NCBI GenBank assembly: GCA_051715425.1
Contig: JBPXJS010000002.1
Coordinates: 434,001-498,000 of the forward strand
From: JAJTFA01 sp051715425
GTDB lineage: Bacteria; Bacteroidota; Bacteroidia; UKL13-3
Direction of reading: 5' to 3'
Length of the DNA stretch: 64,000 nt
Part shown: piece by piece, positions 42,982-51,126 of the stretch
Layout of the letters: each line of letters starts with the position of its first letter
Numbering within the stretch: the stretch's first letter is position 1
Notes under the pieces: model-generated
The model's database searches: none
What the model saw: the letters and a program-made list of their open reading frames with translations, nothing else
What the model was told of the DNA's origin: nothing
Translations under genes and position numbers: made by a program

Positions 42982-43536
42982 TTATGCTTTAATGGTTTCT
43001 TCTCCTTTGGTCCAGTTACATGGGCACAACTCATCTGTTTGCAAAGCATCCAGTACACGCAAAACCTCATTTACATTGCGACCCACATTCAGATCGTTTA
43101 CGGATACCCACCGGATAACACCTGTAGGGTCGGCAATAAAGGTGGCGCGGTAGGCTACTTTTTCGTCAGCGGATAAAATACCAAGGTCATCTGCAAGAGA
43201 TTTAGACGTATCAGCAATCATTGGAAACTTCAGATCGCGCAGGTCGTTGTGGTTATTGCGCCATGCCAGGTGTACAAACTCGGTATCGGTTGATGCGCCT
43301 AATAATACGGTGTCCCGGTCGGCAAAATCCTGAAAATGTTTGTTAAACTCTGCAATTTCTGTTGGGCATACAAAGGTAAAATCCTTGGGCCACCAGAACA
43401 TCACCATCCACTTATCGGATTGTTTGTGATCTGCTGAAGATATATCGAAGAACTCACGGCCTTTTTCGATGGATACCACCGCCTTTTTGTTAAACTCAGG
43501 AAACATGTTCCCGATAGATAAAATTCTGTTATTCAT
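42982..43536 (-). CDS. ahpC: Alkyl hydroperoxide reductase subunit C-type peroxiredoxin
   Basis: 184 residues. Peroxidatic Cys57 in KDFTFVCPTEI; C-terminal resolving Cys in DELCPCNW, an arrangement closer to the mycobacterial AhpC/AhpD pair than to enteric AhpC/AhpF. The next gene is AhpD-like and no ahpF is in the window. It starts the leftward ahpC-ahpD-dps operon and is divergent from oxyR, so it is probably OxyR-regulated. Confidence 0.95.
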   Translation of the reverse strand: MNNRILSIGNMFPEFNKKAVVSIEKGREFFDISSADHKQSDKWMVMFWWPKDFTFVCPTEIAEFNKHFQDFADRDTVLLGASTDTEFVHLAWRNNHNDLRDLKFPMIADTSKSLADDLGILSADEKVAYRATFIADPTGVIRWVSVNDLNVGRNVNEVLRVLDALQTDELCPCNWTKGEETIKA

Positions 43537-43566
43537 GTTTGATTAATGGTTTAAATAAATTCGAGG

Positions 43567-43598
43567 CAAAGTTGTGTTGATTGTACTATTCAATCAAA
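43567..43598 (-). promoter_or_regulatory. Putative promoter of ahpC
   Basis: On the minus strand TTTG (43595-43598) and CAACTTTG (43567-43574, one change from TAnnTTTG), 20 bases apart. A perfect 7-7-7 palindrome TTGATTG-N7-CAATCAA (43577-43597) lies between and over them, a possible regulator site. Confidence 0.5.
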
Positions 43599-43609
43599 CT
43601 GATATTTTC

Positions 43610-43617
43610 TATCTTTG
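43610..43617 (+). promoter_or_regulatory. -7 element of oxyR
   Basis: TATCTTTG is a perfect TAnnTTTG match, 20 bases upstream of ATG 43638. No good TTTG is seen at -33, which fits an activator- or repressor-controlled promoter. It abuts the OxyR-like operator. Confidence 0.6.
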
Positions 43618-43618
43618 C

Positions 43619-43633
43619 ATAGATAAAATCTAT
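43619..43633. promoter_or_regulatory. OxyR-type operator half-site
   Basis: ATAGATAAAATCTAT matches the OxyR consensus ATAGnTnnnAnCTAT at every fixed position. A degenerate second copy at 43598-43612 ends in CTAT and lies 6 bases upstream (7 is standard). It lies between the -7 element and ATG of oxyR, suggesting autorepression. Binding is inferred. Confidence 0.65.
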
Positions 43634-43637
43634 TGGT

Positions 43638-44579
43638 ATGAATCTTCAACAACTGGAATACCTTTTGGCAGTAGACAGGTACAGGCATTTTGCCAAAGCA
43701 GCCGAAGCCTGTTTTGTTACCCAGGCCACATTAAGTATGATGTTAAAAAAGCTGGAGGAGGAACTGGGTGTGGTTATTTTCGATCGCAGCAAACAACCGG
43801 TAAAACCTACTGAAGCGGGTTCTCCGGTGATAGCGCAGGCCCGTGTAGTATTGGCAGAAATAACCAATCTGAAACAACTGGTAAGTGCTCAGAAAAATGA
43901 AATTGCCGGAGAAATCAGAATTGGCATCATCCCCACACTGGCACCATATCTGCTGCCTTTGTTTTTACAATCGGTGCTCAAAAAATACCCTTTGCTTACT
44001 GTTTATATCAATGAGCTCACCACAGAGCAAATAATTACCCAGCTTAAAAAGGAGCAGCTGGATATGGGCATATTGGCAACCCCGCTTAAAGAAGAGGGGA
44101 TAAAGGAAACGCCATTGTTTGATGAGTTGTTTAAGGTATATGTGTCGAAAGGCGAGAAGGAGTTGAATAAAAAGTACCTGCTTCCGGCCGATATTGATAC
44201 CAAACGATTATGGTTACTCGAAGAAGGACATTGCCTGCGATCTCAGATGTTGAATTTATGTGAACTGAAAAAACACGAAACCATTAATTCTAATTTACAC
44301 TATGAAGCCGGAAGCATTGAGTCGCTGCTGAAACTGGTGGAAATGAATAAAGGGATTACCATTGTGCCGGAGCTTGCCACCATTGATTTTGATGCCAGGC
44401 AAAAGAGCCAGCTGCGATCCTTTAAAACCCCTGTTCCGGCACGTGAAATAAGCCTGGTAACATACAGGCATTTTAATAAGCAGGCCATCTTTAAAGCCAT
44501 ATCATCAGCAATTATGGAAGGCGTAAAGCCATTTATTCACGGCAAAAAAGAAACAGAAAAAATTGCCATCCAACGTTGA
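43638..44579 (+). CDS. oxyR: Hydrogen-peroxide sensing LysR regulator OxyR
   Basis: 313 residues. N-terminal LysR winged helix (QQLEYLLAVDRYRHFAKAAE; TQATLSMMLKKLEEELG) and a C-terminal sensor domain. The redox Cys pair falls at residues 199 and 208 (EEGHCLRSQMLNLC), the same numbering as E. coli OxyR, so the peroxide switch is intact. It is divergent from ahpC-ahpD-dps and should activate it on oxidation. An OxyR-like site lies in its own leader. Confidence 0.95.
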   Translation: MNLQQLEYLLAVDRYRHFAKAAEACFVTQATLSMMLKKLEEELGVVIFDRSKQPVKPTEAGSPVIAQARVVLAEITNLKQLVSAQKNEIAGEIRIGIIPTLAPYLLPLFLQSVLKKYPLLTVYINELTTEQIITQLKKEQLDMGILATPLKEEGIKETPLFDELFKVYVSKGEKELNKKYLLPADIDTKRLWLLEEGHCLRSQMLNLCELKKHETINSNLHYEAGSIESLLKLVEMNKGITIVPELATIDFDARQKSQLRSFKTPVPAREISLVTYRHFNKQAIFKAISSAIMEGVKPFIHGKKETEKIAIQR

Positions 44580-44629
44580 GAAAACTGATATGGAAGGCAA
44601 TGTCCCGAATAGATGAATAAAAATACTTA

Positions 44630-44637
44630 TATATTTG
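44630..44637 (+). promoter_or_regulatory. -7 element of the nucleotidyltransferase module
   Basis: TATATTTG matches TAnnTTTG perfectly, 18 bases before ATG 44656. No TTTG is found at the expected -33 position. Confidence 0.45.
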
Positions 44638-44655
44638 AAGTGCGCAGGTAAACAA

Positions 44656-44805
44656 ATGGAAAAAGAATTGAAACCGATATCACCAGATGAAAAGCTTAAA
44701 AACCGTTTGGCTTTAAGCGATACCGAACGTTTCCGTGCTGCCATGACTATGTTGCGCCTTGCACAAAAATTGAAGAAAGCTGTTATTACCAAACCACAGG
44801 AATAA
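44656..44805 (+). CDS. 49-residue protein upstream of a nucleotidyltransferase
   Basis: Read directly: MEKELKPISPDEKLKNRLAL then SDTERFRAAMTMLRLAQKLK and KAVITKPQE. It is charged and probably helical; a similar SDTERFR pattern occurs in small genes before nucleotidyltransferases of Bacteroidota (from memory, unchecked). Its TAA is immediately followed by the ATG of the nucleotidyltransferase at 44806 with no spacer, so the two are coupled. It may be the partner or antitoxin. Confidence 0.7.
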   Translation: MEKELKPISPDEKLKNRLALSDTERFRAAMTMLRLAQKLKKAVITKPQE

Positions 44806-45288
44806 ATGGACGTAAATGATGAAGACCTTATTGCTTTTTGGAAGGCAATGAATCTCAATGAGGTGAATTATATTATGGTGGGTGGTTTTGCCGGCTTATT
44901 ACACGGAGGAACCAGAATAACTGAAGACGTAGATATTTGGATTGAAGATAGCATTTCAAACCGAGCCCGTCTTAGAAAAACATTAAGTGATATAGGTATA
45001 GGAGATTTTACTAATTTGGAAACAATGGATTTTATTCCAGGATGGACCACGGTTTATCTTTCTCCGGGAATAGAATTGGATATTTTTACGGAACTAAAAG
45101 CATTTCCAAGTCGCACTTTTGGGGAATCTTTGAGCAAGGCTTACATAGCTGAAATAGCTGGAGTGAAGGTTCCTTTTCTGCATCTCAATCAACTTATAGA
45201 AGAAAAAAAGGCTAATGCAAGGCCGAAGGATCTGCTTGATATTGAGGAATTGGAGTTGATAAAAAAAATGAAAGAAGGTGATTCATGA
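44806..45288 (+). CDS. Nucleotidyltransferase, AbiEii/MNT-like
   Basis: 160 residues of the DNA polymerase beta-like nucleotidyltransferase superfamily: the GG motif in IMVGGFAGLLHGG and the metal-binding pair in ITEDVDIWIED (Asp41, Asp43), with a third acidic residue in GIELDIF. The short C-terminus has RPKDLLDIEEL, as in AbiEii-type NTases. Members act as toxins that modify tRNA or proteins with nucleotides, or as NTases of MNT/HEPN systems. It is preceded by a 49-residue gene with no gap. Confidence 0.78.
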   Translation: MDVNDEDLIAFWKAMNLNEVNYIMVGGFAGLLHGGTRITEDVDIWIEDSISNRARLRKTLSDIGIGDFTNLETMDFIPGWTTVYLSPGIELDIFTELKAFPSRTFGESLSKAYIAEIAGVKVPFLHLNQLIEEKKANARPKDLLDIEELELIKKMKEGDS

Positions 45289-45464
45289 ATAGTGAATGGT
45301 AAGCGGTTAACAGGGAATGGTTTTAATTAGCTGTTTGAGATTTTTGGTTCCAAGCACCTTTAAACTTATACCTCATTGCGCCATTGCGGTTAAAAATTTA
45401 AATATCTCCACGTCATATTCATTCGTGCCAATTTCGTACCTGGGGCTTAGCTTGTGTAAGTTAT

Positions 45465-46712
45465 TTACACTGCCTGCTCTTCGCAAATTTTGGCCAGTTC
45501 TATACAAACGTCTACAGCTTTATGCATATCCTGTACACTCACATATTCCTGCTTGCTGTGTATGGCCATTTCACCGGTAAAAATATTAGGGCAGGGCATA
45601 CCCATAAAGGATAAGCGGGATCCATCGGTACCACCACGGATATTCATTTTTACCGGGTTAAGTCCGGCTCGTTTATAAGCTTCCATTGCAAAATCCATTA
45701 CCTGTGGGTGCTGGTCCAGTATTTCCTTCATGTTCCGGTATTGCTCAGTAACCGTTATTTCATAGCGGGATCCGGGGAATTTAGCCGTGGCTTCTTTGGC
45801 AAGTGTTTCCAGCATGGCTTCGTGTTTGGCCAGGTTGGCGGTAACAAAATCGCGGATAATAAACTGCACTTTAGCCTGTTCAAGCTCACCGCTCATGTGC
45901 ACAGGATGTACAAAACCTTCATAACCTTCTGTTGCTTCCGGGCATAATTTATCGGCAGGCAGCAACGACATAAAATAAGCCGCTACCTTTTGTGCGTTCA
46001 CCATTTTACCCTTGGCATAACCCGGGTGAGCACTAATACCGTAAAAGGTAAGTGTACAACCATCGGCACTAAAGTTTTCGCCTTCCAGCATACCGCGTTC
46101 TCCACCATCAAGCGTATAACCAAATTGGGCACCCAGTTTTTTCATATCCACTTTGTTTACACCACGGCCAATTTCTTCATCCGGGGTAAAAAGTATTTTC
46201 ATGTCACCATGTTTTATTTCAGGATGTTTCATCAGGTATTCTGCTACATTCATAATAATGGCTACACCTGCCTTATCATCTGCACCAAGTAAGGTTTTTC
46301 CCGAAGCGGTAATGATGTCATCACCGGTTCTTTCTTTCAGGTAAGGGTGCTCGGTTGCTGAAATAATTACAGAAGGATCGTCAGGCAAAACAATATCGCT
46401 TCCATTCCAGTTTTTGTGCAAAATGGGTTTTACGTCTGTTCCGCTGCAATCAGGCGCAGTATCAACATGGGAGCAAAAGCAAATAACCGGAGCTTTTTTA
46501 TCCGATGTGGAAGGAATGGTGGCGTATACATAACCATGTTCATCCATATGTGCATCTCCCAGGCCCAGTTCCAGTAACTCCTTTACCAGCAATGCACTCA
46601 GGTCTTTTTGTTTCATGCTGCTTGGTTGGGTATCGGAGTTTGGATCGGCAGTAGTATCTATCTGTACATACCTCATCAGGCGCTCGGCAACGGAATATTT
46701 ATTGTTTTCCAT
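45465..46712 (-). CDS. pepT: Peptidase T (tripeptide aminopeptidase)
   Basis: 415 residues, normal length. M20 metallopeptidase with Zn ligands in CFCSHVDTAPDCSG (His, Asp), TLLGADDKAGVAIIM (bridging Asp), TPDEEIGRG (catalytic Glu) and YTLDGGERG, and the C-terminal His in FTGEMAIHSKQEYV. It removes N-terminal residues from tripeptides in the cytoplasm. No operon partner is on the same strand. A 176-base spacer downstream (45289-45464) shows no gene. Confidence 0.97.
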   Translation of the reverse strand: MENNKYSVAERLMRYVQIDTTADPNSDTQPSSMKQKDLSALLVKELLELGLGDAHMDEHGYVYATIPSTSDKKAPVICFCSHVDTAPDCSGTDVKPILHKNWNGSDIVLPDDPSVIISATEHPYLKERTGDDIITASGKTLLGADDKAGVAIIMNVAEYLMKHPEIKHGDMKILFTPDEEIGRGVNKVDMKKLGAQFGYTLDGGERGMLEGENFSADGCTLTFYGISAHPGYAKGKMVNAQKVAAYFMSLLPADKLCPEATEGYEGFVHPVHMSGELEQAKVQFIIRDFVTANLAKHEAMLETLAKEATAKFPGSRYEITVTEQYRNMKEILDQHPQVMDFAMEAYKRAGLNPVKMNIRGGTDGSRLSFMGMPCPNIFTGEMAIHSKQEYVSVQDMHKAVDVCIELAKICEEQAV

Positions 46713-46755
46713 GAATATGTGTTTTTGGGGGCAATCTACTAAATACGCAGATAAG

Positions 46756-46787
46756 TTTGTTAAAGTCGCAGGGGTTTTGCATTTTCG
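46756..46787 (+). promoter_or_regulatory. Putative promoter of efp
   Basis: TTTG at 46756-46759 and CATTTTCG at 46780-46787 (two changes from TAnnTTTG), 20 bases apart and 22 bases before ATG 46809. Confidence 0.4.
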
Positions 46788-46808
46788 CGCCCTCAGAAAA
46801 TTGATTAT

Positions 46809-47369
46809 ATGGCAAATACAGGAGATTTATTCAAAGGATGTTTTATCCGTTTTAACGGGGAATTGTGTCAGGTAATGGAATATCAGCACCGCACACCCGG
46901 CAACCTGCGTGCATTTTACCAGGTAGTGGTTCGGAATGTAAAAACCGGTAAACAAATGGAACACCGTTTCCGTGCAGGCGAGAGTGTAGAGATGGTAAGG
47001 GTGGATTTTAAGGAGTTGCAATACCTTTATAAAGACGGCACCAACCTTGTAATGATGGATCCGGAAACATTTGATCAGATTTATATCCCTGAGGTGATGT
47101 TTGGTGATGCCGCCAAATTTTTAAAAGAAGAAATGATTGTTAAAGTATCATTTGAAGGAGATGAGCCTATTGGTGCTGAGCCTCCAACATTTGTGATACT
47201 GGAAATTACCTATACAGAACCAGGCGTAAAAGGCGATACCGCCACCAATACCTTAAAAGCAGCAACGCTTGATAATGGTGCTGAAGTAATGGTTCCACTT
47301 TTTGTGAACCAGGGCGATAAGGTGAAAGTGGATACCAGAACCGGAGATTATGTGGAGCGTGTAAAATAA
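46809..47369 (+). CDS. efp: Elongation factor P
   Basis: 186 residues with the three beta-domains of EF-P. It eases ribosome stalling at polyproline. The domain I loop reads HRTPGNLRAFYQ, so the tip residue corresponding to E. coli Lys34 or the Arg32-type site is Asn32. The C-terminal domain contains PTFVILEITYTEPGVKGDT and GDKVKVDTRTGDYVERV as expected. A bidirectional terminator follows. No EpmA, EarP or YmfI-type modification gene is in the window. Confidence 0.96.
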   Translation: MANTGDLFKGCFIRFNGELCQVMEYQHRTPGNLRAFYQVVVRNVKTGKQMEHRFRAGESVEMVRVDFKELQYLYKDGTNLVMMDPETFDQIYIPEVMFGDAAKFLKEEMIVKVSFEGDEPIGAEPPTFVILEITYTEPGVKGDTATNTLKAATLDNGAEVMVPLFVNQGDKVKVDTRTGDYVERVK

Positions 47370-47387
47370 TAACCTTTATATCTAATA

Positions 47388-47424
47388 AAAACGGGTGGTT
47401 AATAGACATTAGCCACCCGTTTTT
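47388..47424. terminator. Bidirectional terminator between efp and the ABC permease
   Basis: A 16-bp stem (47388-47403 with 47408-47423, one G-T pair) with AGAC loop, A-run before and T-run after. Confidence 0.9.
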
Positions 47425-47444
47425 GGTTTATCAAATATGTATGA

Positions 47445-48755
47445 TCAACCCTTATAAAACAGCCATTTGCCAAGTTCTTTATAAGTTGGTTTTTTGCCGT
47501 ACATTAAAATACCCACCCGGTAAATACGACCAGCCAGCCAAACGGTAAATACAAAGCCGGCCACCATCATAGCCATAGAAACAAGTACTTCCCAAACAGG
47601 CACACCAAACGGAATACGCACCATCATTACAACAGGGGAGGTAAACGGAATGACAGAGAGCCAGAAAGCAAGCACGCCATTGGGATTGGAGGTAACCACA
47701 CTTTGGGCCAGCACAAATGCAAAAACAAGGGGTAGGGTAATAGGGAGCATAAACTGTTGGGTATCGGTTTCATTATCAACCGCAGAGCCAACTGCCGCAA
47801 ACAAGGATCCGTAAAACAGGTAACCCGAAATAAAATAAAATATAAACATGGTTACGATCATCACATAATCGAAACTGGCCAGCACTTTCAGGGTATTGCT
47901 CAAATCACTTTCCTGGGCTGTCTGGTTCATTGTTTGAACAGCTTCTTTTGGAATGTCCATAGAGGAAAGAACCGCTCCTGAAACAACGCTACCAAGGGCA
48001 AAAATGATGACTATCCAGATAACAAACTGGGTAAGACCAACCAGGGCAATACCTACAATTTTCCCCATCATCAGCTCAAATGGTTTGAGGGAGGAGATAA
48101 TAACTTCTACAATCCGGTTTGTTTTTTCTTCTATAACACCGCGCATTACCTGCACCCCGTATAGAAAAATAAAGAGGTAAATAAGTATGGCGCAAATGTA
48201 TCCAATTGCTGTTGAAGCCCCGGCACTGCTGGATTCAAGTCCTTTTGAAGTTGCCTTTTGGGTGGTAATACCCACATTGGTTTGGTTAATATTTCTAATT
48301 ACTTTCTGCTCAATGCCATATTGTTTAAGCTTAAAGTCTTTAACCACCTGCTCCATCTCATTTTCAATATAGTTCACCGTGGTAATGCTCGGCTGATCGT
48401 TGGCAACAAGGGTAATTCCCCTGATACTGTCGGGTGTTATTGCCGGAATATTAAGTACCCCGTAATATCCTTCATTATTAATCAGGTTAAGCTCTTCAGT
48501 CTCTCCGTTTACCAATCCGAAAACAAATTCAATATTGGTTTTACTTTTTATTTTACCGGTAAACAGCCCGCTTTTATCTGATACATAAATCTTTTTATGG
48601 GTATCGCCTATATCTCTGTTAAAGGCAAAATAAAATATAAGGCCGTAGAATAATACAATAAGCAGGGGTGCAAGAATGGTCATAATCAGGAACGACTTCT
48701 TGCGCACGCGGGTTAAATATTCCCGCCTGATAACCAGGAGTATTTTATTGAACAT
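47445..48755 (-). CDS. ABC-2 type transporter permease (NatB-like)
   Basis: 436 residues. An N-terminal helix (SFLIMTILAPLLIVLFYGLI), a periplasmic domain, and a C-terminal membrane domain with five or so helices (TAIGYICAILIYLFIFLYGV; MVAGFVFTVWLAGRIY). The EKTNRIVEVIISSLKPFELMMG segment is the ABC-2 permease coupling region. No ATP-binding gene is next to it. The likely role is export of a small ion or molecule, not determinable from sequence. Confidence 0.88.
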   Translation of the reverse strand: MFNKILLVIRREYLTRVRKKSFLIMTILAPLLIVLFYGLIFYFAFNRDIGDTHKKIYVSDKSGLFTGKIKSKTNIEFVFGLVNGETEELNLINNEGYYGVLNIPAITPDSIRGITLVANDQPSITTVNYIENEMEQVVKDFKLKQYGIEQKVIRNINQTNVGITTQKATSKGLESSSAGASTAIGYICAILIYLFIFLYGVQVMRGVIEEKTNRIVEVIISSLKPFELMMGKIVGIALVGLTQFVIWIVIIFALGSVVSGAVLSSMDIPKEAVQTMNQTAQESDLSNTLKVLASFDYVMIVTMFIFYFISGYLFYGSLFAAVGSAVDNETDTQQFMLPITLPLVFAFVLAQSVVTSNPNGVLAFWLSVIPFTSPVVMMVRIPFGVPVWEVLVSMAMMVAGFVFTVWLAGRIYRVGILMYGKKPTYKELGKWLFYKG

Positions 48756-48770
48756 AAACCAAAGGTAAGA

Positions 48771-50192
48771 TTACTCTATGCCTTTTTCAATAAACTCTTT
48801 TATTTGTTCAACAGATAAGCGTTTTGCAGCAATCTTTTTATCCTTATTCAGCAGGTAAATTACGGGGGTGCTGTTAATATCATACAGCCTGTGGTAATTG
48901 CTTTCATGCTTAGGGTCATGCACGTTAATCCAGGGCAGTTTATTCTCTCTGATGTACTTTCTCCACTCAGGATAATCAGTAGTAGAGCCAAGGCCATAAA
49001 TTTCCACTTTTTTTCTGGCTCCGGTTTTTACTGCACCGTTTAGTTCCTTGTACATAGCGGCCAGTTTTGGAATTTCTTCTTTGCAACGGCCGCAATGTGG
49101 ATCCCAAAACACCACGATGGTATAATCTGCATCAATGCTGTAGATGGAGCGCATATTCATGGCACTGTCTGGCAGAACCAGGTTTTTTGCTTTTACACCA
49201 AGCAGGGTATTGCCAAGGGTATTGGCCCGTTCTGTAATTTTATAGCGCAGGGTTTCGTCAACCCATGGAGTGGTCTCGGGATTGGTGTAATATTTTTGAA
49301 CCATGTGCACAAATACGGCATCCATACCCATGTATTGGGAGGTTTCGTAATGATTGGTAATCCAGAATATACACCATTTGCTGGTTTCTTTGCTTTTAAG
49401 GGCTTTAGATACCAGAAAATCAGCAGCAGCTATAATGGAATCCGGAACCTGAAGGGTAAGTTTGGTCATATATGTTTCCATTTTTGAGTGGAAAACCGGA
49501 GTACGTGAAATGCGGTCGTCACTAAAATCAAACCCGTCAAAGTAATGTTGCTTATAATAATTGAACTGAAAAACGGAATCCTTGGCTCCATTAGGAAGAA
49601 TGGGTGCCGGTGGAATATCAAATTCCTCCATCATCTTAAATATTTTCGACACCATAAAATGCGGTGTTTGTTTCATAACGTTTTTACGGTAAGCATTCAT
49701 CTCTTCTTCCAATGCCTTCAGTTCATCGCGGTATTTGCGAAAAGCAGCCGTATCATTTGCAGCTTTGGCGTCTTTCATTTTTTGCTCAAGCGCTACGCCT
49801 TTTCTCCCTTTGCTATTGGCAAATCTGGAGTAGGCAAAAAAGGCTTCGTTTTCTGGTGAGCCTTTTACCTTCATATTGTCGATATAATCAGCCGTATCTG
49901 TTTCGAGTGTAAACTCCTGATCTGTAACAATAAAATCAAATAATAAACGCTTATCCGAAGAGGCAATAATGTATACTCCGCCATCCAATGAATCTTTACC
50001 TTTAAAAATGGCTTTGCCTGTGGCATCCGTTACACAACTGTCTCTTATATATTGCTTATCACCGTAATAATACCCCAGCAGGTATTTCTTATTGGCACCA
50101 CCTTTAATTTTAATGGTAATCTGGTAGGCATTGGCTCCAAACGCCACCATACAGCTTAAAATAGCGAGTGTTAGTAATTTTTTTGTATTCAT
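48771..50192 (-). CDS. Exported thioredoxin-like protein with DUF5106-type middle domain
   Basis: 473 residues: signal peptide to about residue 22; an N-terminal beta domain (ITIKIKGGANKKYLLGYYYG) like the DUF4369 domain; a helical middle domain (from KMKDAKAANDTAAFRKYRDE to about 330) matching DUF5106; and a C-terminal thioredoxin fold with the CxxC site WDPHCGRCKEEIPKL. A cis-Pro is in INSTPVIYLLNK. It probably reduces disulfides or transfers electrons in the periplasm. It is not clearly linked to its neighbours. Confidence 0.83.
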   Translation of the reverse strand: MNTKKLLTLAILSCMVAFGANAYQITIKIKGGANKKYLLGYYYGDKQYIRDSCVTDATGKAIFKGKDSLDGGVYIIASSDKRLLFDFIVTDQEFTLETDTADYIDNMKVKGSPENEAFFAYSRFANSKGRKGVALEQKMKDAKAANDTAAFRKYRDELKALEEEMNAYRKNVMKQTPHFMVSKIFKMMEEFDIPPAPILPNGAKDSVFQFNYYKQHYFDGFDFSDDRISRTPVFHSKMETYMTKLTLQVPDSIIAAADFLVSKALKSKETSKWCIFWITNHYETSQYMGMDAVFVHMVQKYYTNPETTPWVDETLRYKITERANTLGNTLLGVKAKNLVLPDSAMNMRSIYSIDADYTIVVFWDPHCGRCKEEIPKLAAMYKELNGAVKTGARKKVEIYGLGSTTDYPEWRKYIRENKLPWINVHDPKHESNYHRLYDINSTPVIYLLNKDKKIAAKRLSVEQIKEFIEKGIE

Positions 50193-50328
50193 ATCAGTAT
50201 GTAAAAGTAACGTATGTTGTTTCGCAAAAATATACCAGAATAGGATTTAACAAAATATTAAGAATGATGGAAATCATATTTACTTTGGTTGCATGCCGCT
50301 AATCTTGTGGTATATTAATTAAAGGATT

Positions 50329-50712
50329 ATGGAAGCTAAAAAACACTTAACTGAATTACACTCAGAGAGAACAGAATGGTTAAATAACTTGCAATTTTTT
50401 AAAGATGATATCACTACACTCAGAAAAAGGTTGGAGGAAATTGTGTCATTAAACTCAAAAAATGATATCCGTGCACAGGTTGAACACTTTCAGAATCAGT
50501 TTGTAAGGCAATTGGAAGTAAATGATGAGTTGCGCCATGAAATCAATGCAGAAGAGCAGGCTTTTGTTGCTTCGGAGTCGAAAAATCCGGTTGCTACAGA
50601 TCATAAAACGGCACCCGATCATACCGTGTTGAGGGATAAAGTAGAAACGTATGCAAAGTTGTTTAAAGAACTTCGCGCAGAATTTAACCTGTTTGTGAGT
50701 AAAACGCTGTAA
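50329..50712 (+). CDS. Coiled-coil protein of unknown function
   Basis: 127 residues, entirely helical in appearance, with heptad-like Leu spacing (LHSERTEWLNNLQFFKDDI; LRKRLEEIVSL; FQNQFVRQLEV). No membrane segment or signal peptide. A strong terminator follows. I do not recognise a family beyond Bacteroidota conserved hypothetical proteins; such proteins are often cytoplasmic. Confidence 0.65.
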   Translation: MEAKKHLTELHSERTEWLNNLQFFKDDITTLRKRLEEIVSLNSKNDIRAQVEHFQNQFVRQLEVNDELRHEINAEEQAFVASESKNPVATDHKTAPDHTVLRDKVETYAKLFKELRAEFNLFVSKTL

Positions 50713-50746
50713 GGGTTTTATTTTTGTAAAAAGTGCTTTTACCATA

Positions 50747-50786
50747 AAATTCAGGCTTCCCTGGTTGGGGAGTCTGAATTTTTTTT
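50747..50786 (+). terminator. Terminator of the coiled-coil gene
   Basis: A 15-bp stem with two G-T pairs (50747-50761 with 50767-50781), a 5-base loop and T-run. The downstream region must start a new transcript. Confidence 0.85.
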
Positions 50787-51126
50787 GCCCGTTGAATAAT
50801 AAACTTAAGGGCATAAGATAAACGAAAAATAATACGCTGGTATGGTTGGTAAAAGGCCTGCAAGCTCATATAACAAGCATAACAACCAACAAACCGGGAG
50901 TTGCATTTTTTATTAAAGGAAACCCGCTGCCATTACTTTTTGGTGGAAAAGGCCCGCAACTTATTACCTTTGAAGGCCTGACACCGACTTTGGTAAAAGT
51001 GCAAGAAAACGGAATAAACAATTACCTTCCGGTGAACAGGAAAATGTTATAGGATATGTGCCGCAGGTAGGTTTTACCTGCAACTATTATCTGATAGCTA
51101 AGAGAGATAAAACAATTATATTAAGA
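50787..51126. other. 340-base region with an uncertain frame
   Basis: A TTG-initiated frame at 50846-51052 encodes 68 residues (VAFFIKGNPLPLLFGGK and LTPTLVKVQENGI among them) without a recognisable domain, and a second frame reads LPSGEQENVIGYVPQVGF into the methyltransferase gene's upstream codons. Neither is convincing; a decayed or mis-sequenced small gene is possible. A small hairpin (GCAGGTA...TACCTGC) is at about 51062-51080. Confidence 0.3.

Noticed and set aside
45289..45464. Possible small gene downstream of the nucleotidyltransferase
   Set aside because: Both strands lack a coherent frame; the text looks like low-complexity intergenic sequence similar to that near 41820.
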